Shown in pieces: positions 1 through 9,710 of a stretch of 15,847 bases of DNA. The stretch spans positions 1-15,847 of the forward strand of contig WTXD01000234.1 in the NCBI GenBank assembly GCA_022496205.1, read 5' to 3'. This DNA comes from Gloeopeniophorella convolvens (lineage: Eukaryota; Basidiomycota; Agaricomycetes; Russulales). Numbering within the stretch: position 1 is the stretch's first letter; each line of letters begins with the position of its first letter. The position numbers and the translations under genes are program-made. Below the pieces are notes generated by a model. That model was not told the origin of the DNA. It made no database searches and saw only the letters and a list, made by a program, of their open reading frames with translations.

Positions 1-748
1 CAGCCTGCCTCAACGACCTCCTTAGCCCTCGATCACTCGGCCTTAGCTCGGCCTCTCGCGCGCCGCACAACAATGTGCCAGCTCAGGGATGCACGTAAAT
101 CTGGCTAGGCTTCCCGGCTTTCCCTCCCCGCTGCCGTGCGCCGTGCCACCAGTGTCGTGCCTGGTCCACCCCTCTCCGATCTCCTTCATGAGAGCTTGTT
201 GATGGTTCCGCGTTGTGCCCTGTTGTCGTCTCTGCCCTGACCGTATGTAATTTGTTGATTTACCGGGGACCTGACCTCCCCGACTCATCAACCTGAGCTC
301 GATCTTCGCCTTGACACGTTTCGGAGCAAATTCTGTCTGTCAGAGCGCCATCGCAGCAAGCCCGCTCCTGCCTTGGCTACCCTCCTGCTGTTACCGTATA
401 ACTGCTTAGAAGCATACACCGTACACCGATCGTAATGCTCTGATTTTGGGTCGGCCCCGAAGATCCAGGATAAGGGGGACACCCTCTCTTTCCCGGCATG
501 ATTCCGCCCTGGCTGCGGTGAATGCGGTGCACGGTTGCACCCTACCTCAGCCGGAGCGGGCGTTCGAGCACCACCATGCCATTTGTGGATAGAAGCCGGG
601 AGCGCAGCGCCATCGTTAGCCATTCTAAATCACCGGCACCTTGTATGTATGTAAATGAACGTGCTTGCTGTGCAGTAGCTAGGTATGTATCTGGCACGTA
701 TCGCGATGATATATAAGAACCTACAGTCGCCGTAAGATCTCCACACCG
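1..748. other. Gene-free stretch left of NNF1
   Basis: No coding region is supported here. The open frames are short, start with non-ATG codons or have arginine/serine-rich shadow-like composition, and no conserved motif is visible. A TATA-like string (tatataag) lies at 708-715 on the plus strand, but no plus-strand gene follows it; the next gene runs the other way and ends at 749. The right part should hold the 3' UTR of NNF1. Confidence 0.4.
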
Positions 749-1585
749 TCACAGGGCACGGTTGACGGCACTCTGCGTCTCAGCCGTCATCAGTGTCCAG
801 GCCTGCATATCCTCCAGGGGCAGCCCCTTCCACTTCGTGTAAGCCTGATGGCTCGTTTCAGCCAACGCGAGGGCACAGAACGGGTCCAATTTTACCTCGT
901 CGAAGAGCGCGAAGATCTCCGCTGTCTTCGTATCAGCTTCGTCTTTAGCGGCCACGTTTCCCTGCAATTCACGGTGGAGCGCCATGTTCTCGTTCTCTAG
1001 CTGCGTTACGTCAGGCCGTAGCGAGAGCCTGCAGTAGAAGTAGCCCTCACCTCGACCAGCTGTGCGCGAAGCAAGTCGCGCTCTCGCTCAAGAGTGGGTA
1101 TCGTCCGCGCACGTACCGCCGCTTTCGGCTCGAGCTCTGCGCGCCAGGTATCTGTCCCGGGAGTTTCGCCACGCTGTTGTCGTAGACGCGCCTCGGTCAC
1201 TACTGCATGTAGAGCATCAATGTTCTCCTGAACATCATATTGCTCGAAAAGCTTGTTTGTATGCGACTCGGAGGCTAATGAGACGAAGTAGCGTTCCAAT
1301 AGAGCACGACCGGTGCACCCACCACGATATGGCTCTCGATAAAGTTCGAGACAGTGTTGAACACGCCTTCAGCACCGTTGGGCTGCTCCTCGCACCATAG
1401 AGGAAAGCATTCAGAAAAATCCTTATAGCTGCGGTCCAGTAAGTCAATCCGTCGATCATGTAAAGGAGAGGCAGCACAGACGTCCACTTGTGAGCAGCGC
1501 GTTGAGTGGCAAGTTGGAACGCCGCGTAGAATTGAGTCCACCGCTTGCTAGAGATAGAGCCCGCAGCTGGTTCCGTGGTTGCCAT
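749..1585 (-). CDS. NNF1: Kinetochore protein Nnf1 (MIND/Mis12 complex subunit)
   Basis: Nnf1 (PMF1 in animals) is a subunit of the four-protein MIND/Mis12 complex that links inner-kinetochore chromatin to the Ndc80 complex in the nucleus. The model has four exons on the minus strand: 1585-1482, 1428-1319, 1274-1051 and 1000-749. The phases match at each join and give 229 residues, normal for the family. Introns are 44-53 nt with GT..AG ends. Visible family hallmarks are the N-terminal helix with RWTQFYAAFQLA (residues 15-26), the HKWTYKDFSECFP segment (32-44), and a helix with FEQYDVQENIDALHAVV (81-97), which matches the family's typical 'F..I...NV...LNELD' stretch. Residues about 125-165 look like a coiled coil, as expected for MIND packing. 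The exon 2 donor (gtgcac) is the least certain boundary. The assignment rests on motif recall and was not searched. Confidence 0.8.
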
Positions 1586-1826
1586 CAGACTGACAGAGTG
1601 GGGAATAGAGGGTCTGCAGGATCAGCGGTGGTGAGTTCAGTGAAAGTCGCGCGTGCCGTCTCCGGCGCGTCTCAGTCTGTCTCAGTGCTCGACGCGTGAC
1701 TCCAGCGCGATCACGGGACCAGGTTATGGCCATACTGATTCATGGCTCTCCTTCACATCATATCATACTTAAGTATGTATTAACTTCATTCAAAGTAATC
1801 GCGCATCAAGTAGTACAATTGATGCA
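1586..1826. other. Intergenic region between NNF1 start and GH3 end
   Basis: Both flanking genes run on the minus strand, so this stretch holds the NNF1 promoter and the end of the GH3 transcript. It is more AT-rich than its surroundings at 1740-1830 and carries two perfect palindromes, listed separately. No coding region is supported. Confidence 0.5.
1764..1777. repeat. Perfect 14-bp palindrome
   Basis: The sequence catacttaagtatg is its own reverse complement. It lies about 180 bp upstream of the NNF1 start and could be a dimeric factor site or part of a 3' end signal for the GH3 gene; neither role is shown. Confidence 0.6.
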
Positions 1827-1830
1827 TCAA
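1819..1830. repeat. Perfect 12-bp palindrome at the GH3 stop codon
   Basis: The sequence ttgatgcatcaa is its own reverse complement. It overlaps the stop codon of the longest GH3 reading frame (1829-1827), or lies about 90 bp past the stop if the shorter, family-like end at 1918 is the true one. Confidence 0.6.
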
Positions 1831-3993
1831 AAACACCTGAAATTCCACTTGAGAGCTACGTCAATATCATGTTCACGCACGCCCGTGATTAGTTGATTGC
1901 TCTTCGTGATTGCCCCTTCAGGGGACCACCCGCCCCCCACACACCGGCACCGTGCCTTCGCTGTCTCATCGCCGAAGATGACTGCTGCTGCTGCGTCCAA
2001 TGCCTTCGCCGTGAACTCGAAGCTTGCCACATACCCAACGCCGCGCAGCCCCTCCAACTCCGACGCGGCCAGCAGATCGTAAGGCGCACAGGTCGCAAGC
2101 ACCACAAGCCGCTTGGCGTCCTTCCTGAGACGCAGTACCTCACGCAGGCCGTCCAACTGCCACGTCGACCGGTCCGCGTTCCGCGTTACAAAGACTACTG
2201 CGTCGGCGTGGCCCAGCGCGTCGCGCAGCTCCGCGCTGAGTGGCTCGCCCGGCGAGTACACCGCGTGCAGCGACGCGCCCTCGACGCGCGCGCTGATGGT
2301 AGCCGCGAACGCAAGGTACGACGGCCCCGCTGTGTTGCGCAGCTTGCCGTCTACCGTGCGCAGCACGCCGTCCGCGTCGTCTACCGCGAGGTTGAGCGAC
2401 TCCATGCGCGGCGTGAGCAGCACGAGTGGCCCGGACTTGGAGAGCGGTACCACGCCGTCGGGGTTCTGCACGAGCGCGGTGGACGCAGCGTACGTGTCGC
2501 GGCTCAGCGCCTTGTGCTCCGCTTTGAGGCGGCCCCACTGGTCCTCGTCGAACGCCGCGCTGAGCGCCTGTTCCCAGTCGCCCGCAAACTGCGCCTTTAG
2601 CGCCGCGATGCGCGCGCCACTGGCGCGCAGCTCGGCCAGGTCGAGCGCCCCGTTCCGAACAGCCTCGTACGTGGCCTCCAGAGCGCCGACATGGCGCTCG
2701 AAACGGTGGCATATCATCACGATGTCCGCGCCAGCGCGCAGGGCTTCGACTGCGCCTGCCGGCACGCCCCCTTCGCGCGCTGCGACGGCCTCCATTTCGA
2801 GACAGTCAGTGACGATGACGCCGTCGTACCCGAGGGATTCGCGGAGGAGGCCTGTAGTCACGGCCCGGGAGAGGGAAGCAGGCGCATTGCCGCCTGTGAT
2901 CGCGGGCAGAGCCATATGTCCAGTCATGATGGTTGCGGCCTTGGCATCGGATGCTGCGCGAAAAGGGATGAGCTCGGTCTGTGCGAGGGCCGCGGAATCT
3001 TTGGAGATTATTGGGAGTGATATATGAGAGTCAATGTGCGTGTCGCCGTGGCCTGGGAAGTGCTTGGGCGAGGGAGCGACGCCGGCCGACGTGAGACCAC
3101 GGCAGACAGCGGTTACATATCCTGCTACCTCATCGGGAGCTGTCGAGATGTTGTTTAATGGGATGCTGAAACGCACTTTAGGCACCTCACGTACCGTCAC
3201 CGAAAGAGCGTACGCCTGGATATGCGGCTCGTTCAGTGGATTGCGGAAGAGCTGGAAAAACGCAGACCTATGACGGGGTTTCGCGAGTCGCTATTGACAT
3301 CTGCAACGGGGCTGTACGCCCAGTTGATCCCGACATGCTTCAGCTCGCGGGCAGAGGCTGCCGAGACGCGCTCAGCGAGGTCTGTAGAACCCGTAGCGGA
3401 AAGCGCCATTGCTCCTGGACTGTTGATAACGCGTCAATAGCCATTTGGGATCGGTAGCCCGTTCTACGAACAACTGGGTGCCGGCATCGTCATCCTTGAG
3501 TGCAATACTGAATGCCGAGACAAGACCTGCAGCGGGGGTGGTCAGTTCGTGAGAACTTTGCACGGCATGGTCCACCCACCGTTCTCCTGATCAGTTCCGA
3601 TCATCAGCGGGCATTGGTGGCCAGAATCCTTGGCTATCTGCTGCAGCTTCTGTACCATAGCGTGCATTTGCTTCGCGCCTGCATACACATGTGGCCTTAG
3701 ATGCCATTCGTCAACACCGCGAGTGCACATACTCTTCACGTTGCGCTTCATGATGATCACATTGCTGCCATGTACACCTGCTATCAGAACTTCGTCCCAT
3801 CAGACTTTTATAGAACACACCCAACATGATAGTCTCTGATGAGAACCTCGATATCAGAGCTCACTTCATAGCCATGAAAGCCAAAGACGAAGTGCTTTGT
3901 GGTGACTGTCAATCGTACCATGCATCTCGTAATCAACTATGCTCGACTTACCTGGCCTATTTCCCGTCGAATCTCGTCTGTCGACTCTGGCAT
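1827..3993 (-). CDS. Glycoside hydrolase family 3, NagZ-type beta-N-acetylhexosaminidase, probable C-terminal frameshift
   Basis: This enzyme should remove beta-linked N-acetylglucosamine from the non-reducing end of short sugars. I assign eight exons on the minus strand: 3993-3952, 3894-3821, 3764-3733, 3678-3580, 3526-3472, 3419-3268, 3215-3195 (only 21 nt) and 3139-1827; all phases agree, giving 595 residues. NagZ hallmarks: IGTDQENG (exon 4), DAGTQFPGAMAL across the exon 5/6 join, KHFPGHGDT with the acid/base dyad motif D-S-H at about residues 195-197, and the nucleophile in GVIVTDCLEME at about Asp270. A second alpha/beta domain follows from about residue 330. The N-terminus (MPESTDEIRREIGQ) has no signal peptide, so the enzyme is probably intracellular. 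Near 1950 the frame leaves the family's usual VPV ending; the neighbouring frame reads VPVCGGRVVP and stops at 1918, pointing to one missing base. The start is the first ATG after an in-frame stop. Many fungal relatives carry a C-terminal acetyltransferase domain; none is seen here. Confidence 0.88.
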
Positions 3994-4601
3994 CACGGAG
4001 TGGTTACAGATGGTGATTGGTGTTCACCGAGACCGATGATGATACTCATGATCTCGAACGGCACGGGTTCGAGAAGCCAGGTGCACGTGGTAGCCCAGGT
4101 CGACGCGATCGTGACCGTGTCAAGCTGCGCCGGAGACGGCGAGCGTCTACAATGACAAGACCCCCTACATGCACTCAAACATGAGCGGGTTCACCTGGGA
4201 TCATGTCTTCGCTGCCGAGATGCCCAGGCGTTCGCCCGGGCCCCCTGGAGTCGGACCAGTAAACTCACAATAACGTTGCCTGTCGTGAGCGACTGGGGGC
4301 TGACATTGTGGTGGCATGGTTGAGCGGCTGGCATGTCGCTATCTCCAACACGTCGAGTACATACAGTGTGGGCGGCAGGCTGCGTTGCGATCTGTCGTGA
4401 GATGGTCGCAAGGGAACAAAAGTATGTACCGAGGGAGCGGCGGGCGTGATGCAGATGTGGCACGTGATGTGGCTGGGGTCGCATCGCGACCGCTGGAACG
4501 CACCGCCTTGGTCACCTTCAGTTCCTTCCACCACCATCCATCGTCTCCCCATCCTCTGCGAGGTTTGCCTGGTGCAATTTCTTCATTTTATTCTCGACAC
4601 A
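3994..4601. promoter_or_regulatory. Head-to-head intergenic region (GH3 and CFEM-like gene)
   Basis: The GH3 gene starts leftward at 3993 and the CFEM-like gene rightward at 4602, so these 608 bp should contain both promoters. No clear TATA box is seen. The right end turns pyrimidine-rich (about 4508-4590), as is common just upstream of fungal transcription starts, and the downstream start codon has an A-rich context (gacacaATG). Open frames here are short and lack motifs. Confidence 0.45.
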
Positions 4602-5351
4602 ATGCGTCCCGCCATTCTTTTTGCCTTCGTTTTCGCGCTTGCTGGTCAAGGTGGGTCAAAGGCAACGGCGAAACCCGCCGGGACTTTCGGCTAATTTCAT
4701 TCTTCTCTGAAGCTCTGGCTCAGAACAACACCGGGGTGTTCAACATTAACGTCGGGGGCTCTGTGGGCAACGTCACGGCTGACCATTTCCTGACGGTCCA
4801 GGACGTCACCCTTTCTAACCAGGTGCGATATTGTCGTCTTCTTTTCCTCACCCAGGCTGACTAGGCTTGCAGTGTCAAACTTCGTGCCAGCCTGCTATCA
4901 CGGCCATTCAGGTGCACCAAATACCTCTTTTAAACCCCTTCAGCTCACCCGCGCTTGCAGAACTGTGCTGCGGATAAAAAGTGCCTGTGCAGCGACGACA
5001 CCGTCACGGACGTTACCAAGTGTCAACAGTGCTACTTCAACAACATCATCCAGGATAACCGTCGGGTGTCGGATCCTCGTGCGGGCTCTACCCCTGCTCT
5101 TGCAGGTGAGTTGTGAATCGTATTCCACCAAATGTGTCTCAAATCTTCGTGCAGCGTACGTTGCGGCGTGTGGTGTAAATACAACAGACAGCCCCGGCTT
5201 CCCCGTCAACGTTTCGACTGCGCTCACTATTCAGGGGGCTGACTGGGATGGCCCTGAATCTCTCAATATAAACCTGGGAGAGACGATTCTCTACGTCGGA
5301 TTCGGAGCCATCATCGGTGTAGGTTCTATCGCGATCCTCTGTACAATGTAG
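4602..5351 (+). CDS. Secreted cysteine-rich protein, CFEM-like, probable GPI-anchored surface protein
   Basis: Five exons, 4602-4650, 4713-4822, 4873-4911, 4961-5105 and 5155-5351, join in phase to give 179 residues. Residues 1-19 form a signal peptide with cleavage expected after ALA. Eight cysteines follow with spacing C-x3-C-x9-C-x5-C-x-C-x10-C-x2-C-x29-C (residues 54 to 120). This resembles the fungal CFEM domain, including the C-L-C step and an Asp (71) three residues before it, where CFEM proteins place a haem-binding Asp. The last interval is longer than the usual 15-16, so I call it CFEM-like only. Several N-x-S/T sites are present. The end (about 157-179) is a hydrophobic segment with no charged tail, fitting a GPI-attachment signal or a single membrane helix. 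CFEM proteins act in iron/haem uptake, adhesion or host interaction; which applies here cannot be told. The start is the first ATG ahead of the signal peptide. Confidence 0.75.
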
Positions 5352-5768
5352 GCGAAGGGGTCGCGCATGTTGCAGTTCAGTCTGCGTGTTGTGCCAAGCT
5401 GTTATGCCGTTGCTATGTAGAGATTGGTTCAACCTTGCTTGCTAGAGGTTTCTTGACGTCCCGCGTGCTTTCTGGTTGCAGTTGCGTGTTGGTGTTACAT
5501 GAGTACGCGTTGGATGGAACTGGTTCTAATGCTTGGGAATGTGGTGCGGCCTGCACGTCTGACCAGGACCACGTAACATGCAACTCGGAGAGTGGGCCTG
5601 GAAGCGCGCACATTATATATTGTAAGTACGCGTTGCCGGCCGGCAACACGCGCCCCTAAGCACCTCTGTCACAGGCGCGTCGGTTTCCTGTTGCCCTTGT
5701 CCTACTCGCCTTCACAACGCCCACCCTGGCTGCACAATTCTGGGCCGACGTCCGTTCCGTATTTCGCA
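5352..5768. other. Intergenic region between CFEM-like gene and helicase
   Basis: This stretch probably holds the 3' UTR of the upstream gene and the promoter of the helicase. One cysteine-containing frame at 5435-5659 has no ATG start or recognisable domain and is not called. A perfect 16-bp palindrome lies at 5632-5647. Confidence 0.4.
5632..5647. repeat. Perfect 16-bp GC-rich palindrome
   Basis: The sequence gttgccggccggcaac is its own reverse complement and sits about 120 bp upstream of the helicase start. Its CCGGCCGG core has the CGG/CCG look of sites bound by fungal zinc-cluster dimers, but no such role is shown. Confidence 0.6.
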
Positions 5769-8700
5769 ATGTGGAGGGCCCATTCCGGGCACATCAGCTC
5801 CCGAGTGCTGTAGGCCCTCGGTCTACGGCGCGGCGTCTTCCGTCAGACGCTGCCTCGGGCGCGGTGTCTTATCGAGCACGCTCGTCTCATAGCCTTGCCA
5901 CTTCGCCATGCTCACGAAACGGTCTGGCTCAGTGCAGACATCTCGCGCCTCGTCGGTCACTGACGACCACGGCTGCGCCAGAGCCCGCTACGTCGGACCC
6001 CCGGGCTTGGGAACAAGAGGCTCTCATGGACATGGCGTTGCTGCACCAGGAGCATCATCGGTCGCCCGCGCCTTCAGCCAACACAGGTGGGCATACCCTT
6101 CACGACACTGTCGTCACAGCATCCCCCTTCCGCCCGCCGGCGCTTCAACCGGCGCTCCCTCGGTTCGACTGGAGACTCCGTGCTACGTCGCGTGCGCCGG
6201 CTCGTAACAGTAGCCCCAAGCCAGCAGGCAGGGGACAAGTCTCGCAGCCCTATATCAAGCGGGTAACGCCCCCTCAAATCGAGCTGCTCCCTGATCAACA
6301 TTTCTACGACGAGGTAAAGGTCTACGAGGAGCGGTGAGCCCTAGTGATTGCTCTTCGTTGCAACGCAGATCGAGCTTCCCTAGGTTTCTTCCCTTGCTGG
6401 ACCTTGAACGGGAGGAGGAGGAGAAGGTACTGCGTGAGAGACTGGCAAAATGGCCCGTTAAGCGCCTACGCGACGAGGGTTACTGCATCACAGACATGTC
6501 AGCTTTCTGGTTGGATCCAAAGTACGGTCATGTCGCATCGTTTGGACTCGGACCGGGTGTCGCGCTCCCACAGAATAAGTTCGAGTGAGTGCTCTCTGAA
6601 TCTACAATGGTCGAGGTCTCACACACGTCCTCCCAGCGGTGGTGTCACGGTGCTCGTAACACGCCTAGATCCACTGCAAGAAAAGCCCATGATAGGCCGG
6701 GTGGTTTCACGGACGTCAACCCAACTTCGGATTTCATTTTACAAGCTGTTTGACCTCGACAATGCCGTGTGGAGGTAAGGCTAAATGTCGTTTTTACGCC
6801 CTTCCAACGCTGACAGTGGGGTCGAAGACTCGATCTCGGGCAATCAAATATTGTCTACGAGCGCATGTCCCAGGCCATCGGACAATTACATCAGGACCCG
6901 CAAACCTTAGAGAAAGATACCTCCAGTCCAGGTAGTGAACTTGTGTTGTTGGGGACGCACTTGCGCGATGTCCTCTTGCGTTCTTTCTCTGCGGCAGAAG
7001 GCAGCCATGAACCCAGGCTTATGCAGCCAGTGGACGATGCATCCTATGCCGGACACGACGTGCTGGACCACCCAGCATCAACCCTCGACGTACAAGGGGG
7101 CATGTTCAAGGACGATATGCGCATCCAGAGCTGGGCTAGGAGGTACTCGCGTGCTGACCCGGTCCGAGTAGAGGGTGACCCTGAGCTTCGTGGGCTCAAC
7201 TCAACGCAAGTCCGGGCAGTCGCAATGATGGTCGGCCAGCGCATCAGCCTAATTCATGGAGTAAGTTTGTACCATTTCGGCGTCGATCACCATTCATTCC
7301 GTAGCCTCCTGGAACGGGGAAAAGCAAGACAATCATACAGGCAGTCAGGTTGCTGAAGGTGCGTTGCTCAGATCGCTTCGTTCCGATACTTTGGCAATGA
7401 CGGCGAAAATAGGCGAATTTCGAGGTCTCTGCGCCCCTCCTCGTTTGCACATACACCAACATGGCTCTTGACCATATCCTCGAAGGCCTCGTCAAGGAAG
7501 GCCTACGGCCGTTGCGCATCGGACTCGACGGCAAGGTTCAGCCTGCGCTGCAGGAGTACACCCTCGACGCCAACCTCGAGAGACACCCCCGTCGAGCTGA
7601 ACTGGAACGCCGCGTCCGAGAGGAGCTCAAATTGCAGGAGAAGCTACGAGGACTGGAGACAAAGATATCGGACGCTCAGGACAAGCCAAGAGCCCTCGTC
7701 AGTCTGCAGGCTATTTGGGCGAGCGTGGAGCGCCAGCTCTGGGGAGTCCAAGCGAAACTGTTCAGGCAGCGCCAGGAGATGATTACTGACGTCCTGAAGC
7801 AGGCGGATGTGGTATGTCCGCCCCTCAAACGCCGTCGTTCTACTTGGCTAAGGTGTTTGGCTTTTGTCAGATCTGCACGACGTGCATTGGCGCCGCTTCC
7901 TCTGAATTGCGGAATATCGACTTCCCAGTTGTCTTCGTCGACGAGGCTTCGATGTCCACGGAGCCCGCGACGCTGATCCCGCTGATGAAAGGCGTGCGTC
8001 AGCTTCACGCCACCGTTTCGAATGCTTGGCTGATTCTCCGTTCGTCTATATCCCAGTCGCAACATGTGGTCTTGATCGGCGACCACAAGCAGCTGCCTCC
8101 CGTAATAAGAAGCCGCGAAGCCCAAATTCGAGCCTAAACATCAGTCTCTTCGAGCGTCTGACGGAGGAAGGAGGTGCGCACCACAATGAGGCCTTGTGGC
8201 TGCACGAAATGTTTGAGGATCCTGATGTGACACTTAACAGTGGTTCCTTCAATCATGCTTGACACGCAGTACCGCATGCACCCTGACATCTCGCGCTTCC
8301 CTGCAACAGAGTTCTACGCTCGTTCGTTGAGAGACGGCACCATCGATGCGAGGGGAAACGTCTTCGCGCGCCTGCGGCCGCCTCGGTCGGAGCATCTCAT
8401 ACCCAAGACGATGGCTGGGGATCGGCCCTCCGTCGTATTTTTGGATCATAACGGTCTCGAAGCAACAAAAGACCGCAGCAAGATAAACGTAACCGACGCA
8501 GCAATAGTGTGTGCTGTCATCGAGGACCTGCTACTCCGGAACGAGGTGGGTTTTGGCTCTTCTTCTCGGAGCCGTTTCATGATACCCTTCTAGGACCTGT
8601 GCGGCGACGATATCGGCGTTATATCCCCCTACATTGCGCAGATATCGCTGCTAAATTACTTGCTGAACGTTGACCCGGAGCAAAGGGACCGATTTCGCGC

Positions 8701-9079
8701 CTCTCTCGGGCCAAGCCGTGCCGAGGAGCTCGCCCAGATCGAGGTCAAGACCGTGAACGGGTTCGAGGGTCGGGAGAAAGAGGTCGTGTTGTTCTCGACG
8801 GTGCGGAATAATGCTGCTGGCGCGCTCGGATTTCTCGCCGACCGCCGGCGGCTGAACGTAGGGCTCACCCGGGCGCGTCGGGGGCTCTTCGTGGTAGGGG
8901 GATTGGCAACCCTACGCGCCGGTGCGGCCACCCGCGGCGCCGTGGCCTGGAGGCATTATGCGGATTTCCTGGCGGAGGCGCGGTTGGTGCGGCCGCTGAA
9001 AGGTGATGCGCTCAGAGAAGTTCTCGAGAGATCTGGCTGGGGGAATAGAGTGTCGGCGAAGGATGCTTCTCCCAACTGA
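5769..9079 (+). CDS. Upf1-like superfamily 1B helicase (AAA_11/AAA_12), one frameshift, N-terminus unresolved
   Basis: This is an ATP-driven DNA/RNA helicase of the Upf1/IGHMBP2 group. Exons after the first: 6384-6584, 6637-6774, 6828-7260, 7305-7358, 7413-7811, 7871-7993, 8057-8173, 8241-8545, 8594-9079; exon 1 ends at 6333. Motifs in order: Walker A GPPGTGKSKT, split by an intron after its first Gly (7258-7331); Ia VCTYTNMALDH; Walker B VVFVDEAS (7940-7948 codes DEA); III LIGDHKQLPP; LDTQYRMHP; V VKTVNGFEGREKE; VI LNVGLTRARRG. Between 8126 and 8133 one base is missing: the upstream frame hits TAA at 8135, while the conserved LNISLFERL continues one frame over. Restoring one base makes the exons from the ATG at 6026 total 855 codons. 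The frame is open back to 5660, but without ATG before 6026. The ATG at 5769 (MWRAHSGHISSR) is in another frame and needs an intron or a lost base. Joined to downstream APRRSLTTTAAP it would look like a mitochondrial presequence. Confidence 0.85.
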
Positions 9080-9710
9080 AGCTCTCAAAAGTGGTCTAGT
9101 GGTACATTACAGCTTTGGTTAATGTTGCTGATAATCTCTTTACGCGCTCTTTACATACACAGGTGTCACGTAGCGTAATATTCGCTGCATTGTAAGTAAG
9201 CTATATTAAGTATACACACCTCTTCTGATATCCGCGATGATTCCGGTCAATGCGCCTTGGTCTCCGGCAGGGCAGCGGTGACGAGAGAATGATGCCAAGT
9301 TGTCTGAGATTGATTGCGGGAAGACCCGACCTAGAGCGCAACAGTAGAGAAGCGACAACAAAATGGCTGCGAATGACACTGTTGACCTCGTCAGAAAACG
9401 AAGCTTCTCGTCTGTCCGCAAACCAGGGGGTTCGAGAGTATACGTATCCTCACTCAGTCGAACTCAGGCTTAGTGATCGAGCTCCCGCAACACCCGGCAC
9501 CGTGCTTGCTGTCAGCGTGCAGGGTCGGAGTTATGCGCAATGTGGAATCGCAATCGCCCGGGGGGTCGATCGTCGCAGCGAGAACGCTTTTTGGGTGCTC
9601 GCATCAATCGCCGTATGGGGTGGAATGAAGTAAACTGCGGCGCGATTGCGGGCGCCTGGTCGGGCCATTTGTGATGCAGAGCGCCTGGCGCCGGAACGAA
9701 CAAACCGGGG

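Noticed and set aside
43..623. Minus-strand open frames at the left edge
   Set aside because: Non-ATG starts, low-information Arg/Gly/Ser-rich sequence and no link to NNF1 by plausible splicing.
708..715. TATA box on the plus strand
   Set aside because: No plus-strand gene follows; the adjacent gene is on the minus strand and ends here.
1893..3027. Long plus-strand open frames (1893-2600 and 2113-3027) opposite the GH3 gene
   Set aside because: They mirror the GC-rich minus-strand exon, are Arg/Ser/Ala-rich and show no domain; the minus frame carries clear GH3 motifs.
3140..3200. MTVREVPKVRFSIPLN as the N-terminus of the GH3 enzyme
   Set aside because: This is translated intron: it starts at a canonical gtacgt donor and ends at an acag acceptor, and conserved upstream exons join in phase around it.
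5435..5659. Cysteine-containing small protein after the CFEM-like gene
   Set aside because: The frame has no proper ATG start, no signal peptide and no convincing splice partner; probably 3' UTR.
8117..8137. Programmed -1 ribosomal frameshift in the helicase
   Set aside because: The string cccaaat resembles a slippery heptamer but is not in the required phase of the zero frame, and no matching stem is evident downstream.
9250..9633. Plus-strand 127-residue open frame after the helicase
   Set aside because: Codon choice is mixed, composition is not protein-like over any long part, and no motif is seen.
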